Shown here: piece after piece, positions 30,312 through 41,080 of the stretch
Numbering within the stretch: position 1 is the first letter of the stretch
How the letters are laid out: each line of letters opens with the position of its first letter
Source of the DNA: Pseudeuparius sepicola
Lineage: Eukaryota > Arthropoda > Insecta > Coleoptera > Anthribidae
Direction: 5' to 3'
Assembly (NCBI GenBank): GCA_963920635.1
Contig: OY987298.1
Coordinates: 143,504,257-143,568,256, forward strand
Length of the DNA stretch: 64,000 bases
Notes under the pieces: generated by a model
Database searches by the model: none
What the model was told of the DNA's origin: nothing
Seen by the model: the letters and a program-made list of their open reading frames with translations, nothing else
Program-made: the position numbers and the translations under genes

Positions 30312-30904
30312 GAAATCGGCATTAAAATGTCCCAAAATCGTCATTAAAAGCACAGAAATCGTACAATAATGTAGCCCATTATTGTACGATTTTTTCAATA
30401 AGTAGGCCTTGGCGAGATGTAAACATCAAACGTCAGACGCGGAGAAATCGCCCGTCAAAAGTGACCAAATATTCAAAACCCGGCCGATAAAGGCCCATTT
30501 AACTTTTCGAAATTGTTTCCTATAGAAGCGCAATCCTTCAGTCTACATATTTTAGTAAATTTGAATATCAATAGATTTCTTGTGTAGCTGCACAAGAAGC
30601 AGCAGTTTGGTTTTTCTGTTCGAAGGTGCCGTACGTCATTATACTTGTCCTAGGTAGAGCGATCGGTAAAGTCAAGCAACGCCGCGCGTAGTCGGTTCGT
30701 GGACGGGTGATCCCTTATTATTATTTTCTTGCCCAATAAAACATTTTTTTCCGATTTAAAAAAAAAATAATATGTACCTCGGCACTGAAGTTCTTTTTAT
30801 GACTCATGTGGTTTATTTGCCTCGGCCAGAGGCCTCAGCAACTAAACTCCACATGAGTCACAAAAAGTTGAACTTCAGTGCCTTGGTACATAAATAACTA
30901 TTAC
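30312..30904 (+). repeat. 5S-rRNA-related repeat, copy 1 (reference orientation)
   Basis: About 593 bases shared with copies at 40556, 43167 and 47499 (other strand). In this orientation it starts TTGAAATCGGCATTAAAATG, has a 5S-like core at 30659-30716, and ends in a hairpin (TGTACCTCGGCACTGAAGTT mirrored by AACTTCAGTGCCTTGGTACA) plus TAAATAACTATTA. No protein is encoded. If transcribed by pol III from the 5S-like core it would be SINE-like, but the core lies in the middle and not at the 5' end. Confidence 0.75.
30659..30716 (+). other. 5S-rRNA-like core (A box / intermediate / C box region)
   Basis: AAGTCAAGCAACGCCGCGCG and TGGACGGGTGATC line up without gaps on the 5S rRNA internal control region as I remember it (AAGTTAAGCAACGTCGGGC, then TGGATGGGTGACC), with the right spacing. 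Copy 3 is even closer (GCGCGGTTA and TGGATAGGTGACC). It is not a complete 5S gene: both terminal helices are absent. Confidence 0.7.
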
Positions 30905-31102
30905 CGGCGCCTTCAAAAAATATAATGCAATTTCATTCACACAGTTTAAAAAAATGTAAACAAGGAATAAAGTCGCCACCATTCAAACTGTCAATATAGG
31001 GTTAAAAATGGCGGCGAATTTCATCTCTTTTCGTTCCCTGCGCCTTGCCGTGCGCAATAGGGCCAAAAGCGGTATATGTTAAAATATATAGGTATGTGTA
31101 TG

Positions 31103-31229
31103 TTATGTGCCAAGGGACTAAAGACTAAAGTGCGGCTTTTAATCCCGAGAGTGAAGATTGTTGCGCGTGCGTAAGCGAAGGCAACAATCACCCGAGTGAT
31201 TAAGGGTCACTTTAGTCACGTGGTACATA
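31103..31229. mobile_element. 127-bp hairpin MITE-like repeat
   Basis: TATGTGCCAAGGGACTAAAG... at the left is imperfectly mirrored by CTTTAGTCACGTGGTACATA at the right. Inner arms share AATCCCGAGAGTGAAGATTG against CAATCACCCGAGTGATTAAG. G+C-rich loop (GCGCGTGCGTAAGC). Confidence 0.6.
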
Positions 31230-32649
31230 CGCTATTTTTTGCACTGCAGGAACTACAATTTAAAATTCACAAGATATTATGTAAAAAGAAACATTCTACG
31301 TTACCAATTTACTACTTTGCAGAAAACTGTTTCAGTTAGATCAAAATGAATTTAACTTACATTGGTGCCAAAATTGGTAGCAATAACGTCAATAATCTTC
31401 GTTGTTCGTTGTGAATTTTTAATTCGAATCACAAATTATTTTAAATGTTTCGCTTTTTTTCGGCTGCCTCAATCATTTTTTGTGATCCACGGAAGGATAA
31501 AATTAATAAGTTTCCATGAAATGCCCTCACGAAATATTTCAACAGTCGCTGCTTCGCCACGGTTTCCGCTTTTTTCCGCAAAAGGGACGACGCCCGATAA
31601 TCAAGCTATTGAAACGTCGTTACTATAATTAAAAATGAGCCGGCCGGCGACCAGTTTTTCGATTCTCCGCGATAATAATTGTGTTTTCTTTATGAGATCA
31701 GAAATATGAGGCGGGGCAAAAGTTGGAAAATATGAATGATTGCCATATACATACAGTTAATTTGTGCTGTTGATAACACGAAGTCATGGAGTTTGTGTCA
31801 TTTGTAAATGTTTTATTTATTTCAGCCGAAAATTAAAAAGCGCATTTCAAATTGGGGTAATGTGTGAATCAGGTTTTCAGGTACTTTTCATTTTTACGAT
31901 TTTTTCCCTAGATCGAGCAGCTTTCTGTTCCAATCGACATTGCCAGATCTAGTTATTTTGAACAGTAACTAGATCCCACCATTGAGTAAAGGAATAATTA
32001 CTCAATGATCCCACTCTAGTTTAGATCCTATAAAACCATTAAAGCCACCAAATTATTAATAAAGAAACCATTCAAACATTCCAATAATCAAATTTGGCAT
32101 ACGATTTTTGTACTAGTTAGTGAACACTGTAGTTGATTTTGTGATTTTGCCCACATTTTGATGTATGACAATAATGTGCTAAGCTATAGGTCCATTATGT
32201 GTATTGGTCACAGAATATACAAGAACCAGTAATGAAAACAATACTGTTTTGTTAAGATACATCCGAATAATATTGCTTTAAATTCGGCCTCTAATAAGTA
32301 AGTATGGTATAAATGAAGCCGTCTGGAACAGCATAAAAACGCTTGGGCGCCGTTTGCTTTGTAAACCAAGACCGAGTCTTTTATTTAAATGCTCTAAAAA
32401 AAAAAAAACTTTGCAATGATTCAAACCAAAGCAAACTAATAATTTTGTTTCACACAAAACAACTCTATACACAAATCCAAAATCCGTAAAATAAAGCACA
32501 ATTCTTATTTCCGTGCACGGCACTGGTTATACTGGCCTAACTGGCCTACATCGACACCTGCTCCGTGGATCTTCGAAACGCCGACCAATCAAATCGCTAC
32601 GCTCGCTTTCTTATTGGCTGCCTCCTTGACTAGGTCTATACGTCGACGG
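31230..32649. other. Mostly unique stretch
   Basis: Has a small G+C-rich patch (GAGCCGGCCGGCGACCAG) at 31637-31655, and a short palindrome (CATTGAGTAA / TTACTCAATG) near 31980-32010. No coding signal. A (A)n run sits at 32398-32409. Confidence 0.4.
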
Positions 32650-33290
32650 CATAAAAACCTTTGAATTTTATACGGGAGATTTCTGCTGATAATTCTGGTA
32701 TTTTTACCAGTAGCAGAGCGTATTAAATGCTATTAAATAGATCGCGCCCCGTATATCACCGTGTTCCAAGTGAGTTCATTTATATGCTACCAGGGTACCT
32801 CGAGAACAAGCGCCTCGGCAATAAAGTACGAGACAAAACACGTTGTAACCATATTAAACCGAACCTGGTATTAGTAGTATAAAGATATGAAGGAGACAGA
32901 GAAGATAGATATTGTAGTAAAAACAAGTGACTGCATGCTCGCCTAATATAATATCACTAATACTTGCATGGGTTACACTGTTCGACTGCTGGCCACTTGT
33001 GCAGTGAAATGCGGTGGGCAGCCGTGCCATAATTTCACAGATTTTAGGATATACTTGCAGAAATAGTTTTAATCGATATGGCTTTTTAGAGACCTTTTGA
33101 CAATATTATATGGGGCTTTAACCTTTGTTGTGTTTGACGACAACCTTAAAAATTAAATATTATGTTGCTTGTAGAATATGTATATTTTTGAAAACTGCAT
33201 GACGTTTATGTCCTATATTCTTTTTGTGACACCAATTCGAGTTTTTATGCTGTTTCAAGTGACTTTAGAAATATATAACCAAATCTTGTG
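32650..33290 (-). mobile_element. ~670-bp TIR family T, copy A
   Basis: Opposite strand to copies B (34333) and C (36421). Shared phrases include CAGTAGCAGAGCGT, TCGAGAACAAGCGCCT, TGCATGCTCGCCTAATATAA, GGGTTACACTGTTCGACTGC and TATGCTGTTTCAAGTGACTT. The lower-coordinate terminus is eroded: it stops at CGGCATAAAAACC. Confidence 0.75.
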
Positions 33291-33317
33291 TGATTCCTGT
33301 TTATAATAATAATTACT

Positions 33318-33699
33318 ATAGTCTATCCAAGATACAGTGGCAGTAGATATAAACAAAGTCACATGACCGCCTTGCGATCGATTACCAGGGTCGGACTAAT
33401 ATGAGATTCCAAGTGGCATGTAATTCTGAACTAATTCTTTTAGAAGTTCTAAAATGTGTGTTTCCGCCTTTCGTGGATCTTTATAAATTTCCTTAAATTA
33501 AGTAGCAAAATAAATTTACAGAATATACTGCTCGCGATCCGATCTAAAATATGCAGAAAACTCGACTGAGAGAAGAGCCGGCCCTGCATTCTGCTCGCCG
33601 CGTAAACACTTGACATTTTATGACGGCCAGGCCAATAAGAGAATAGGTCACGTGGTGGCCAATGTTTTGATCCACTGCCGCTGTATCTTGGATAGACTT
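33318..33699. mobile_element. 382-bp TIR element with exact 8-bp target duplication
   Basis: AGTCTATCCAAGATACAG at 33320 is exactly mirrored at 33681-33698. TAATTACT stands outside both ends (33310-33317 and 33700-33707). Eight-base duplications are made by hAT and P-type transposases. The interior, with a G+C-rich patch near 33575, encodes nothing recognisable. Confidence 0.8.
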
Positions 33700-34332
33700 T
33701 AATTACTGTTTATAATGTTTAACCTCAAAATATAACAGCTGCAAGTTTTTGACAAGACTGTTTCACACAGGACAAAAATAAACGTTGGGAAAAATTCGGA
33801 CAACTTTTATGACATCTAAATCGGTTCGTGTTCCCAAAGAAAATTTCAAAAAATTCAATTTTATTTCTAATTCCAATTCCCCAGAGGGAAATTATTTAAA
33901 AATTAATGATATCTTTAGCGATATTTTGAGCCATTTATTACTCAATAGAAAAGACATAATATCTAAATTCGTCCACTCTCGTTAAGATGTCAATCGAGTA
34001 CGTACTAGTTGTGCAATATAAATGTCCATCGATGTGCTTTACGAGTCTCCCATATATTATATTTCCTGTCGAATATTTTCCCAGCTACTTATATCCCCCG
34101 ACTTTTGGCCGCCACGGTGCGCCCCAGGGGCAGATAACCATCTAGAACCTGTAAATTGCGAGACGGAAACGTGAAGGAATTCTCCTTCCCGGCCGGCCAG
34201 CCAGCCAGCCAGCGTCATTGTTGTGACTACCCAGAACCATAAATTGAGCCAGATAAAAAACGGGATTGTCTCATTTTCTAGTTTTACGAGCTGCCGGCCA
34301 GGTGCCTCGTTTATTTTTAGGTTAGAAAGGGG
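33700..34332. other. Unique stretch with G+C-rich patch
   Basis: 34090-34330 is richer in G+C and carries a (CCAG)n run at about 34196-34213. A GATA motif (CAGATAAC) is at 34131. Frames covering it show no domain. Possible regulatory island. Confidence 0.35.
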
Positions 34333-35010
34333 TATAGTATTTTTAATGTCACTTGAAACAGCATAAAAAAACTCTAATTGCATAAAAAAACTCAATATAG
34401 GACATAAGCGTCACGCAGTTTTTTAAAGATGTACATATTCTAAAAGCAACATAATATTTCACTTTTAAGGGTTTTTTAAGGTTGTCGTCAAACACAACGT
34501 AAAGGTTAATGCACCATACAATGTTGTTAAGAGGTTTCTATAAAGCCATATCGATTACAACTATTTACGCAAGTATATCCTAAAATCTGTGAAATTATCG
34601 CACGCCTATCCACCGCATTTCGCTGTACAAGTGGCCGGCCGTCGAACAGTGTAGCCCATGCAAGTATTGGTGATATATTATATTAGGCGACCATGCAGTC
34701 AATTGTTTTTACTCAATATCTATCGTCTCTGTCTCCTTCATCTCCTTTTACTTATAATACCAGGTGCGGTTTAATATGGTTAAAAAAGTGTTTTGACTCG
34801 TATTTTATTGCCGGAAGAGCCTGTTCTCGAGCTACCCTGGTAAAATATAAATGAACTCACTTGGAACACAGTGATATACGAGACGCGATCTATTTCATAG
34901 CTTTTACCACGCTCTGCTACTGGTAAAAATACCAGACTTATCAGCCGAAATCACCCGTATAAAATTCACAGGTTTTTATGCTGTTCCAAGTGACTTTAGA
35001 AATACTATAC
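34333..35010 (+). mobile_element. ~670-bp TIR family T, copy B
   Basis: Left end TATAGTATTTTTAATGTCAC with TTGAAACAGCATAAAAA; right end TTTTTATGCTGTTCCAAGTG and ACTTTAGAAATACTATA. The ends are ~37-base imperfect inverted repeats. The interior matches copies A and C throughout. No transposase frame. Confidence 0.85.
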
Positions 35011-35157
35011 GCGGGTTTTCGGTGGGAATTTATACCGGGCACGTTTTGATGAGAAGAAAGGAGATAATAGTGATGCGGGTTGCGACGTGACGTGTTTAGG
35101 GAATGTTTGAATTAACTATTTGTGAAGAAGTTAAAACATCTGGTGACAAGACAAAGC

Positions 35158-35908
35158 CTCAGACAAATAATAAACATGGACTAATAATTCAATACGATAC
35201 AGACCCTGCCAAGATAAAAAAAATTTTTAGTAATATTATTTGTCTGAGTTAGTAACAGAAATCTAGAACAAAACAATGCAATGATTGCACCATTGCCAAA
35301 CTTCTTTATAAATTTATCTTGTATTTACGAAATAAATGTATAACCAACGTTAAAAAACATCAATTTGGAACAATTAGTTGATATCTACAATCTACATATA
35401 CTCGTAGTTAAAATTTGGACACTTATCATTTAACAATAAATTTACTGATTTTGCGAATTTACATGGTCTGTAAATAATATCCTTAATAAATTGCTTATTC
35501 TGGCTAACGTGGCAACGTTGCAAAAAGCTCTTTGTGTTCGATGCGTGTTTGCTTTATTATGCCCCAACAGCTGATCCAGAGATCGTTGACATTTCGTCGG
35601 TTTGTGTTGATGTGTTTCGATTGTTTACTTTTGCGTTATTCTTGTTTTTTTGAGGAGATTTTGAAGGTAATTGGACAAAAGACATATATAGCTAATAGCT
35701 AAGTTAGTAATTAGTGAATTAGTGTAGTTTTAAGAACGATGGGAAGAGTAAAAGTGTTGGACTTGTGGCATAGGAAACGTAACCTCTGGTTATGATATGA
35801 TGCAGGCTTAAGTGTAAAATTTGTTGTTTTTATTTTGAGTAGGCATTTTTTATGTTGGCTGATTTCAATGCAGCCTTTAGGTTAGTCTATATTTATTATT
35901 TGTCTGAG
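35158..35908. mobile_element. 751-bp TIR element with exact 8-bp target duplication
   Basis: CTCAGACAAATAATAAA at 35158-35174 is exactly mirrored at 35892-35908. GACAAAGC flanks both sides (35150-35157, 35909-35916). This fits hAT or P-type insertion. A third internal copy of ATTATTTGTCTGAG lies at 35237. No transposase motif is visible, so it is non-autonomous. Confidence 0.85.
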
Positions 35909-35916
35909 GACAAAGC

Positions 35917-36420
35917 CATAATAAATTTACTATTTTTTCTTTAAGATGGCCTTGGTTGAAATGGAAACCACTATGCAGCGTTATTCCACAACTATTGAAC
36001 AATAGACTCTTTATATGTATTCACAAACTGATAGACTATTGTCCCTATATTATACGTTAGGAACAAAAAGTGTGTAGTTATGAAATCATAGCTAACCAAA
36101 CAGGAGTTAAGACTATTCGACAAAATTATCTACATCTAAAACGAGATATCACAAAAGGGCCATTCCCTTTTTTTAGGATTACTAATTGTGATGGTAGAGG
36201 AGTGGATTATCATTATCGAATAAACATTAAAAAAGTTTTGCCACAAAAATCGACGAATATTTTTTTATTTCGGTGGCTACTGGCTAGTCTTCAAATGAAC
36301 ACCGTGTAAATGTCCATATTATACAGGTATGTGTTGGAATCAAAATAAGTTAGTTTCCTTCCGATGATTATTGATGCATCTCAGTTGTTGACGAATCTGG
36401 TTCTGCCATACGATAATAGG
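35917..36420. other. Unassigned stretch
   Basis: A frame at 36070-36309 (MCSYEIIANQTGVKT...) is unrecognised and has no repeat partner here. No other signal. Confidence 0.3.
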
Positions 36421-37084
36421 GTATAGTATTTCTAAAGTCACTTGAAACAGCATAAAAAAACTCTAATTGGCGTCACAAAAAAAGGATATAGGACATAAGC
36501 GTCACGCAGTTTTCAAAAATATTCTACAAGCAACCAAATATTTCACTTTTAAGTTTTTTTTAAGGTTGTCCTCAAACACAACGTAAAGGTTAATGCACCA
36601 TATAATATTGTCAAAAGGTCTCTAAAAAGCCATATCGTTTTTAACTATTTACGCAAGTATAATACTAAAATCTCTGAAATTATCGCACGCCTATCCACCG
36701 CATTTCGCTGTACAAGTTGCCGGCCGTCGAACAGTGTAGCCCATGCAAGTATTGGTGATATATTATATTAGGCGAGCATGCAGACAATTTTGTTACTACA
36801 ATATCTATCGTATCTGTCTCCTTCATCTCCTTTTACTTCTAAATCAGGTGCGGTTTAATATGGTTAAAAAAGTGTTTTGTCTCGTATTTTTTTTGCCGGA
36901 AGCGCCTGTTCTCGAGCTACCCTGGTAAAATATAAAAAAAAACTCAGTTGGAACACAGTGATATACGAGCGCGATCTATTTCATAGCATTTACCACGCTC
37001 TGCTACTGGTAAAAATACCAGTATAAACCCGTATAAAATTCAAAGGTTTTTATGCTGTTCCAAGTGACTTTGGAAATACTATAG
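36421..37084 (+). mobile_element. ~670-bp TIR family T, copy C
   Basis: Left end TATAGTATTTCTAAAGTCAC with TTGAAACAGCATAAAAA; right end mirrors it, finishing GACTTTGGAAATACTATA. Interior collinear with copy B. The outermost TA on both sides may be the target duplication. Confidence 0.85.
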
Positions 37085-37997
37085 GTACTTAACAATATTT
37101 TTAATTGCTGTAAAATCGTACTCAGTTTACAGTAGATGCACCAACAGACCACGTAGTAAGTGAAACAACGGCCTTTAATCTTTATTTATATATGATAATT
37201 AAAGACGAAGTTGCAAAATTTTCTTCAGGCTGAAATCTTAGTGTTTCGTCGTTTCGTTGTCTAGAACCCCAAACGTGGCAACCTCTGTGCCTGTCAGGAG
37301 AAACGGCATTGCAATGTTGCCGGTGCCCGTTTGCAATAGTTCGTGGAACAACGGCAAATTGTACTTCTTCTCCTCTATATATTCAAATGTCTCCAGCTGC
37401 CTCTAGGAATCCATTATTTAATGTATTGCAACCTTAGAGCGTTAACTAACGCAATTGCACACAAAAATGTTGTCATATAAATACTTTTTTGTTACGAATG
37501 TGTTCCGTGTATTGACTCCTTTATAGCAAAATGGTGTCTGTTTGTTGTCTGTTTATGCTGCACACGCTGGAAACTATATCCATCATCTCTGTCACGTGGC
37601 ACTTTGGTTAAAATATGTGTTAAAGGAACATACGATAAATATTCAGACTTCAATAATGCGGAAATATTCGCGTATGTGGCAACGCCACCCGCCCACCCAA
37701 GTCGCGGCAACCGACATCCCTTCATGCTGTCATTCCGTATGCCGCTCAAACAAAACATTAGTAGATATCTGTGCGATTTATTATAGTGTTATTCTTATTT
37801 ATTATTATACTGTTTGTGTAGTTATCGTGTTGTTAGTTGTGTAGTGTTGGGTAAATTATCATGGACAAGGATTACATGAAAGGGCAATCCGATAATTTGC
37901 ACAAATTAGGTGCTTTCTTGGATCTAATAATCCGATGTTCACGTCTATCGAAGTTCGTGGGATAAAACTGCAAAGGTAAAGTATTATGAGTAAAGGG
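37085..37997. other. Unique stretch, no gene recognised
   Basis: Overlapping frames at 37492-37844 lie in a patch with CACCCGCCCACCCAAGTCGC. None has a motif. No repeat partner seen. Confidence 0.4.
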
Positions 37998-38019
37998 CGG
38001 AATATATGCAAATTGCATA

Positions 38020-39448
38020 TACAGGGTGTCCCGAAATTAGCCTGCCATAATTTACCAGCGTGTTCTACGACGTAAAAAATGAAAAAAGTTCCTATGAACA
38101 TGGCCTCAAAAATGCCCCCTAATGGGGCTATAGCCCCTGAAAGGGGCAGTTTCACAAACGGGTTTCTATAAATATTTCCAGGACGAACAAAGATAAAATT
38201 CTGAAATTTGGTATGTGATGTACCTGTGAGATTTGACATTTACCGAGGTAGCGATAGTTAGACATCCTTAATCAGAGGCGTCCCAAATGGGAGGGTTCAA
38301 AAGTTAAAATTACCCCAATATTTTTTTGTATACTTTTCTCCAGATTACTTGCGAAATTATGAAAGTTGAAGGTATTCTACGGAGAAAAGGTGCTCTTGTT
38401 GAACTTCGATAGCATGCATCGTTTTCGAGTAAACTCGTTTTGAAAATTTTTTGCAGAGTGCCACGAAAATGCCTATTAGAAATTAGCCTGCCATAATTTA
38501 CCACCACGTTTTTTGATACAAAAAAATGAAAAAAATTCCTATAAACATGACCCCAAAAAAGTTCCCTAAGGGGGCTATATAGCCCCCGAATGGACACTTT
38601 GGCAAACGGTTTTTTCTAAATATTTCCAGAACGAACAAAGATAAAATTATGAAATTTGGTGTGTGATATACCTGTGAGATTTGACGTTTACCGAGGTAGA
38701 GATAGTTTGACATTCTTCATCATGGGCGTCCCAAATAAGGGGGTCAAGGGGTCAAAAATAGACAAAAAAAAATTTGTGCGCTTTTTTCATGATTTATTCT
38801 CCCAGGTATGTCACATACCAAATTTCAGAATTTTATCTTTGCTCGTTCTGGAAATATTTAGAAAAAAACCGTTTGCCAAAGTGTCCATTTCGGGAGCTAT
38901 AGATAGCCCTCTTAGGGGGGCATTTTTGAGGCCATGTTTATACGAACTTTTTCATTTTTTTGGGTCGCAGAACACGCTGGTAAAATATGGCAGGCTAATT
39001 TCTAATTTTCTGCAAAAAAATTTCAATACGATTTTACTCGAAAACGGTGCACGCTATCAAAGTTCAACAAGAGCACCATTTTTTCGTAGAATACCCTGAC
39101 ATTTTATAATTTCGCAATACATTTGGGGAAAAAGCACACACAAAAAATTTAGGGTATTTTTAACCCCTTAACTCCGACATTTGGGACGCCTCTGATTAAG
39201 ACTATCTAACTATCGCTACCTCGGCAAATGTAAAATCTGACAGGTACATCACATACCAAATTTCAGAATTTTATCTTTGTTCGTTCTGGAAAAATTTAGA
39301 AAAAACCGTTTGTGAAACTGCCCCTTTCGGGGGCTATAGCCCCATTAGGGGGCATTTTTGAGGCCATGTTTATAGGAACTTTTTTCATTTTCTTAGGTTG
39401 TAGAACACGCTGGTAAATTATGGCAGGCTAATTTCGGGACACTCTGTA
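38020..39448. mobile_element. Foldback built of four copies of a ~440-bp unit
   Basis: AAATTAGCCTGCCATAATTT starts at 38034 and again at 38480 in direct order. GGCAGGCTAATTT then appears inverted near 38989 and at 39422. The arrangement is forward, forward, reverse, reverse. Each unit carries the phrases ATTTCCAGAACGAACAAAGA, AAATTTGGTRTGTGATRTAC and CGAGTAAACTCG or its equivalent. Outer ends are TACAGGGTGTCCCG and CGGGACACTCTGTA, with TA on both sides. Frames in it are reflections of the arms. Confidence 0.85.
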
Positions 39449-39689
39449 TATGCATTTTTTGCATATTTTATTCAATTTCGCAAAACATTGCATATTTCTG
39501 TAAAAAATATATTTTTGTGCATATTTGCATGTTTTTCCTATACTTATTTATAGATATAAAATATAACCAAGATTATGAGAGCCCAGAGGCAACTCGCAGT
39601 GTGTAGTGCATTGTCAAGAAACCTTGAAAAATGCGGATGTAGCAAACCAACTTGTTTTTATTAAAGTTAGTAAGTTAGTTAGTAAGTTA

Positions 39690-40029
39690 GTAAGTAAGTT
39701 AGTACATTTTCCGCTAAATGTAGAAAGGTTCCCGGTGATTTAGGTATTAAAGTTAGAAAAAAATTAGATGCTCTACTGTAGAAAAGATTGAAGGGTTCAA
39801 ATCTTTAATGGCAGGAAAGAGTATTTTTGATGGTAAATCATCCAACAAAGTTGCACCTTGGCCTTGTACCTTACTACCCAAATTAAAATATTGTCCTATT
39901 ACATCGGCAGATGTTGAGAGAAGCTTTTCTATATATAAACATATTTTTACCGACAGAAGGCAAAGATTTTTATTGGAAAACTTTGAAAAGTATTTAATTA
40001 TAAATTTCTATTATACAATTTCAAATTAA
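39690..40029 (+). pseudogene. hAT transposase C-terminal dimerisation region (broken)
   Basis: The open part (39808-40029) reads PKLKYCPITSADVERSFSIY, then KHIFTDRRQRFLLENFEKYL. This is the signature of the hAT C-terminal dimerisation domain, in which a P.TS.DVERSFS phrase precedes a TDRR..L..EN..K.L stretch. Just upstream, 39700-39790 gives CRKVPGDLGIKVRKKLDALL before an in-frame stop, collinear with the segment that precedes the dimerisation domain in the family. Stops and a missing catalytic core make it inactive. The right TIR lies 240 bases downstream. Confidence 0.8.
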
Positions 40030-40555
40030 AATGTTTTTATAATTCTGCTTTAATATAGGTATTTTACGAGGTATTTCATGTATTTGTTTTCCTTTCATTT
40101 TTCTTAAAATACCTTTCTCTAAAATCAGTTTTGGTGTTTTTTAAGGTATTTGTACATATAATATAAATGCATATTATTTCATATTTGGCCAAATAAATGC
40201 ATATTATTGCATATTTTAAATAAAAGTGATGCATATATATGCGCATATTTCGACTGAAATTAAATGCATATATTCCGACCATCTTGAAGGCGCTTCTATG
40301 AAGGCGTCATAGTGCTTAGAAGTACTGAGAACTCCGTACCTAGACCCAACCTTGCCAAAAAAATTTGCAGAAAAACGGGACTGAATAATTAAAACAAACA
40401 TTTCTCGACTAAAGTTGGTTTCACAGGAGGTTTTGCAGGAGGTTAGAATTTTGAAATTTCAACTTTCCTTGCGACTTTCACCGCAGAATAAGGTTATGTC
40501 TCAGAATACTTCGCCATGTTGCCAAATTTCGAAGAAAGTCTAAAAACTTGCTAAT

Positions 40556-41080
40556 TACGTAATAGTACCATATGTACCAAGGCACTGAAGTTCAACTTTT
40601 TATGACTCATGTGGAATTTAGTTGCCGAGGCCTCTAGCCACAAAAAGAACTTTAGTGCCGAGGTACATATTATTTTTTTTTAAATCGGAAAAAAAAATGT
40701 TATTAGGCAAGAAAATAATAATAAGGGATCACCCGTCCATGAACCGACTACGCGCGGCGTTGCTTGATTTTGAAAAACCAAACTGCTGCTTGTTGTGCAG
40801 CGTCCATAATAAATCTATTGATATTCAAACCTACTAAAATATTTCTACTGATAGATTGCGCTGCTATAGCAATGTGTACGAATAGTTAAATGGGCCTTTA
40901 TTGGCCGGTTTTGAATATTTGGTCACTTTTGACGGGCGATGGCTCCGCGTCTGACGTTTGATGTTTACATCTCGCCAAGGCCTACTTATTGAAAAAATCG
41001 TACAATAATGGGTTACTTCACTGCCGATTTCTGAGCTTTTAATGACGATTTTGGGACACTTTACTGCCGATTTCAAGAAC
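40556..41080 (-). repeat. 5S-rRNA-related repeat, copy 2
   Basis: Minus-strand copy of the 30.3-kb repeat. The hairpin end (TGTACCAAGGCACTGAAGTT) is at 40568. The 5S-like core is at about 40724-40772 on the minus strand, but roughly 65 bases just before it, including the CTAGGTAGAGCGATCG phrase, are deleted. Confidence 0.75.

Larger units (their letters stand above)
37998..40277 (+). mobile_element. hAT element remnant with a nested foldback
   Basis: CGGAATATATGC at 37998-38009 is exactly mirrored at 40266-40277. Both subterminal regions are crowded with TGCATATT-type repeats. A hAT transposase C-terminus is encoded near the right. The left subterminal region is split by a foldback at 38020-39448. 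I could not define an 8-bp target duplication. Confidence 0.7.

Noticed and set aside
30659..30716. A functional 5S rRNA gene
   Set aside because: Only the internal region is recognisable. The terminal helices and a T-run terminator at the right place are missing, and it belongs to a dispersed repeat.
37859..39099. Several 70-147 codon frames (for example at 38656-39099)
   Set aside because: All fall in the four-unit foldback and repeat the same arm sequence.
39661..39705. GTTAGTAA-type short repeats as telomere-like sequence
   Set aside because: The units are irregular (GTTAGTAAGTTAGTTAG) and not TTAGG; only about 45 bases long and inside a hAT element.
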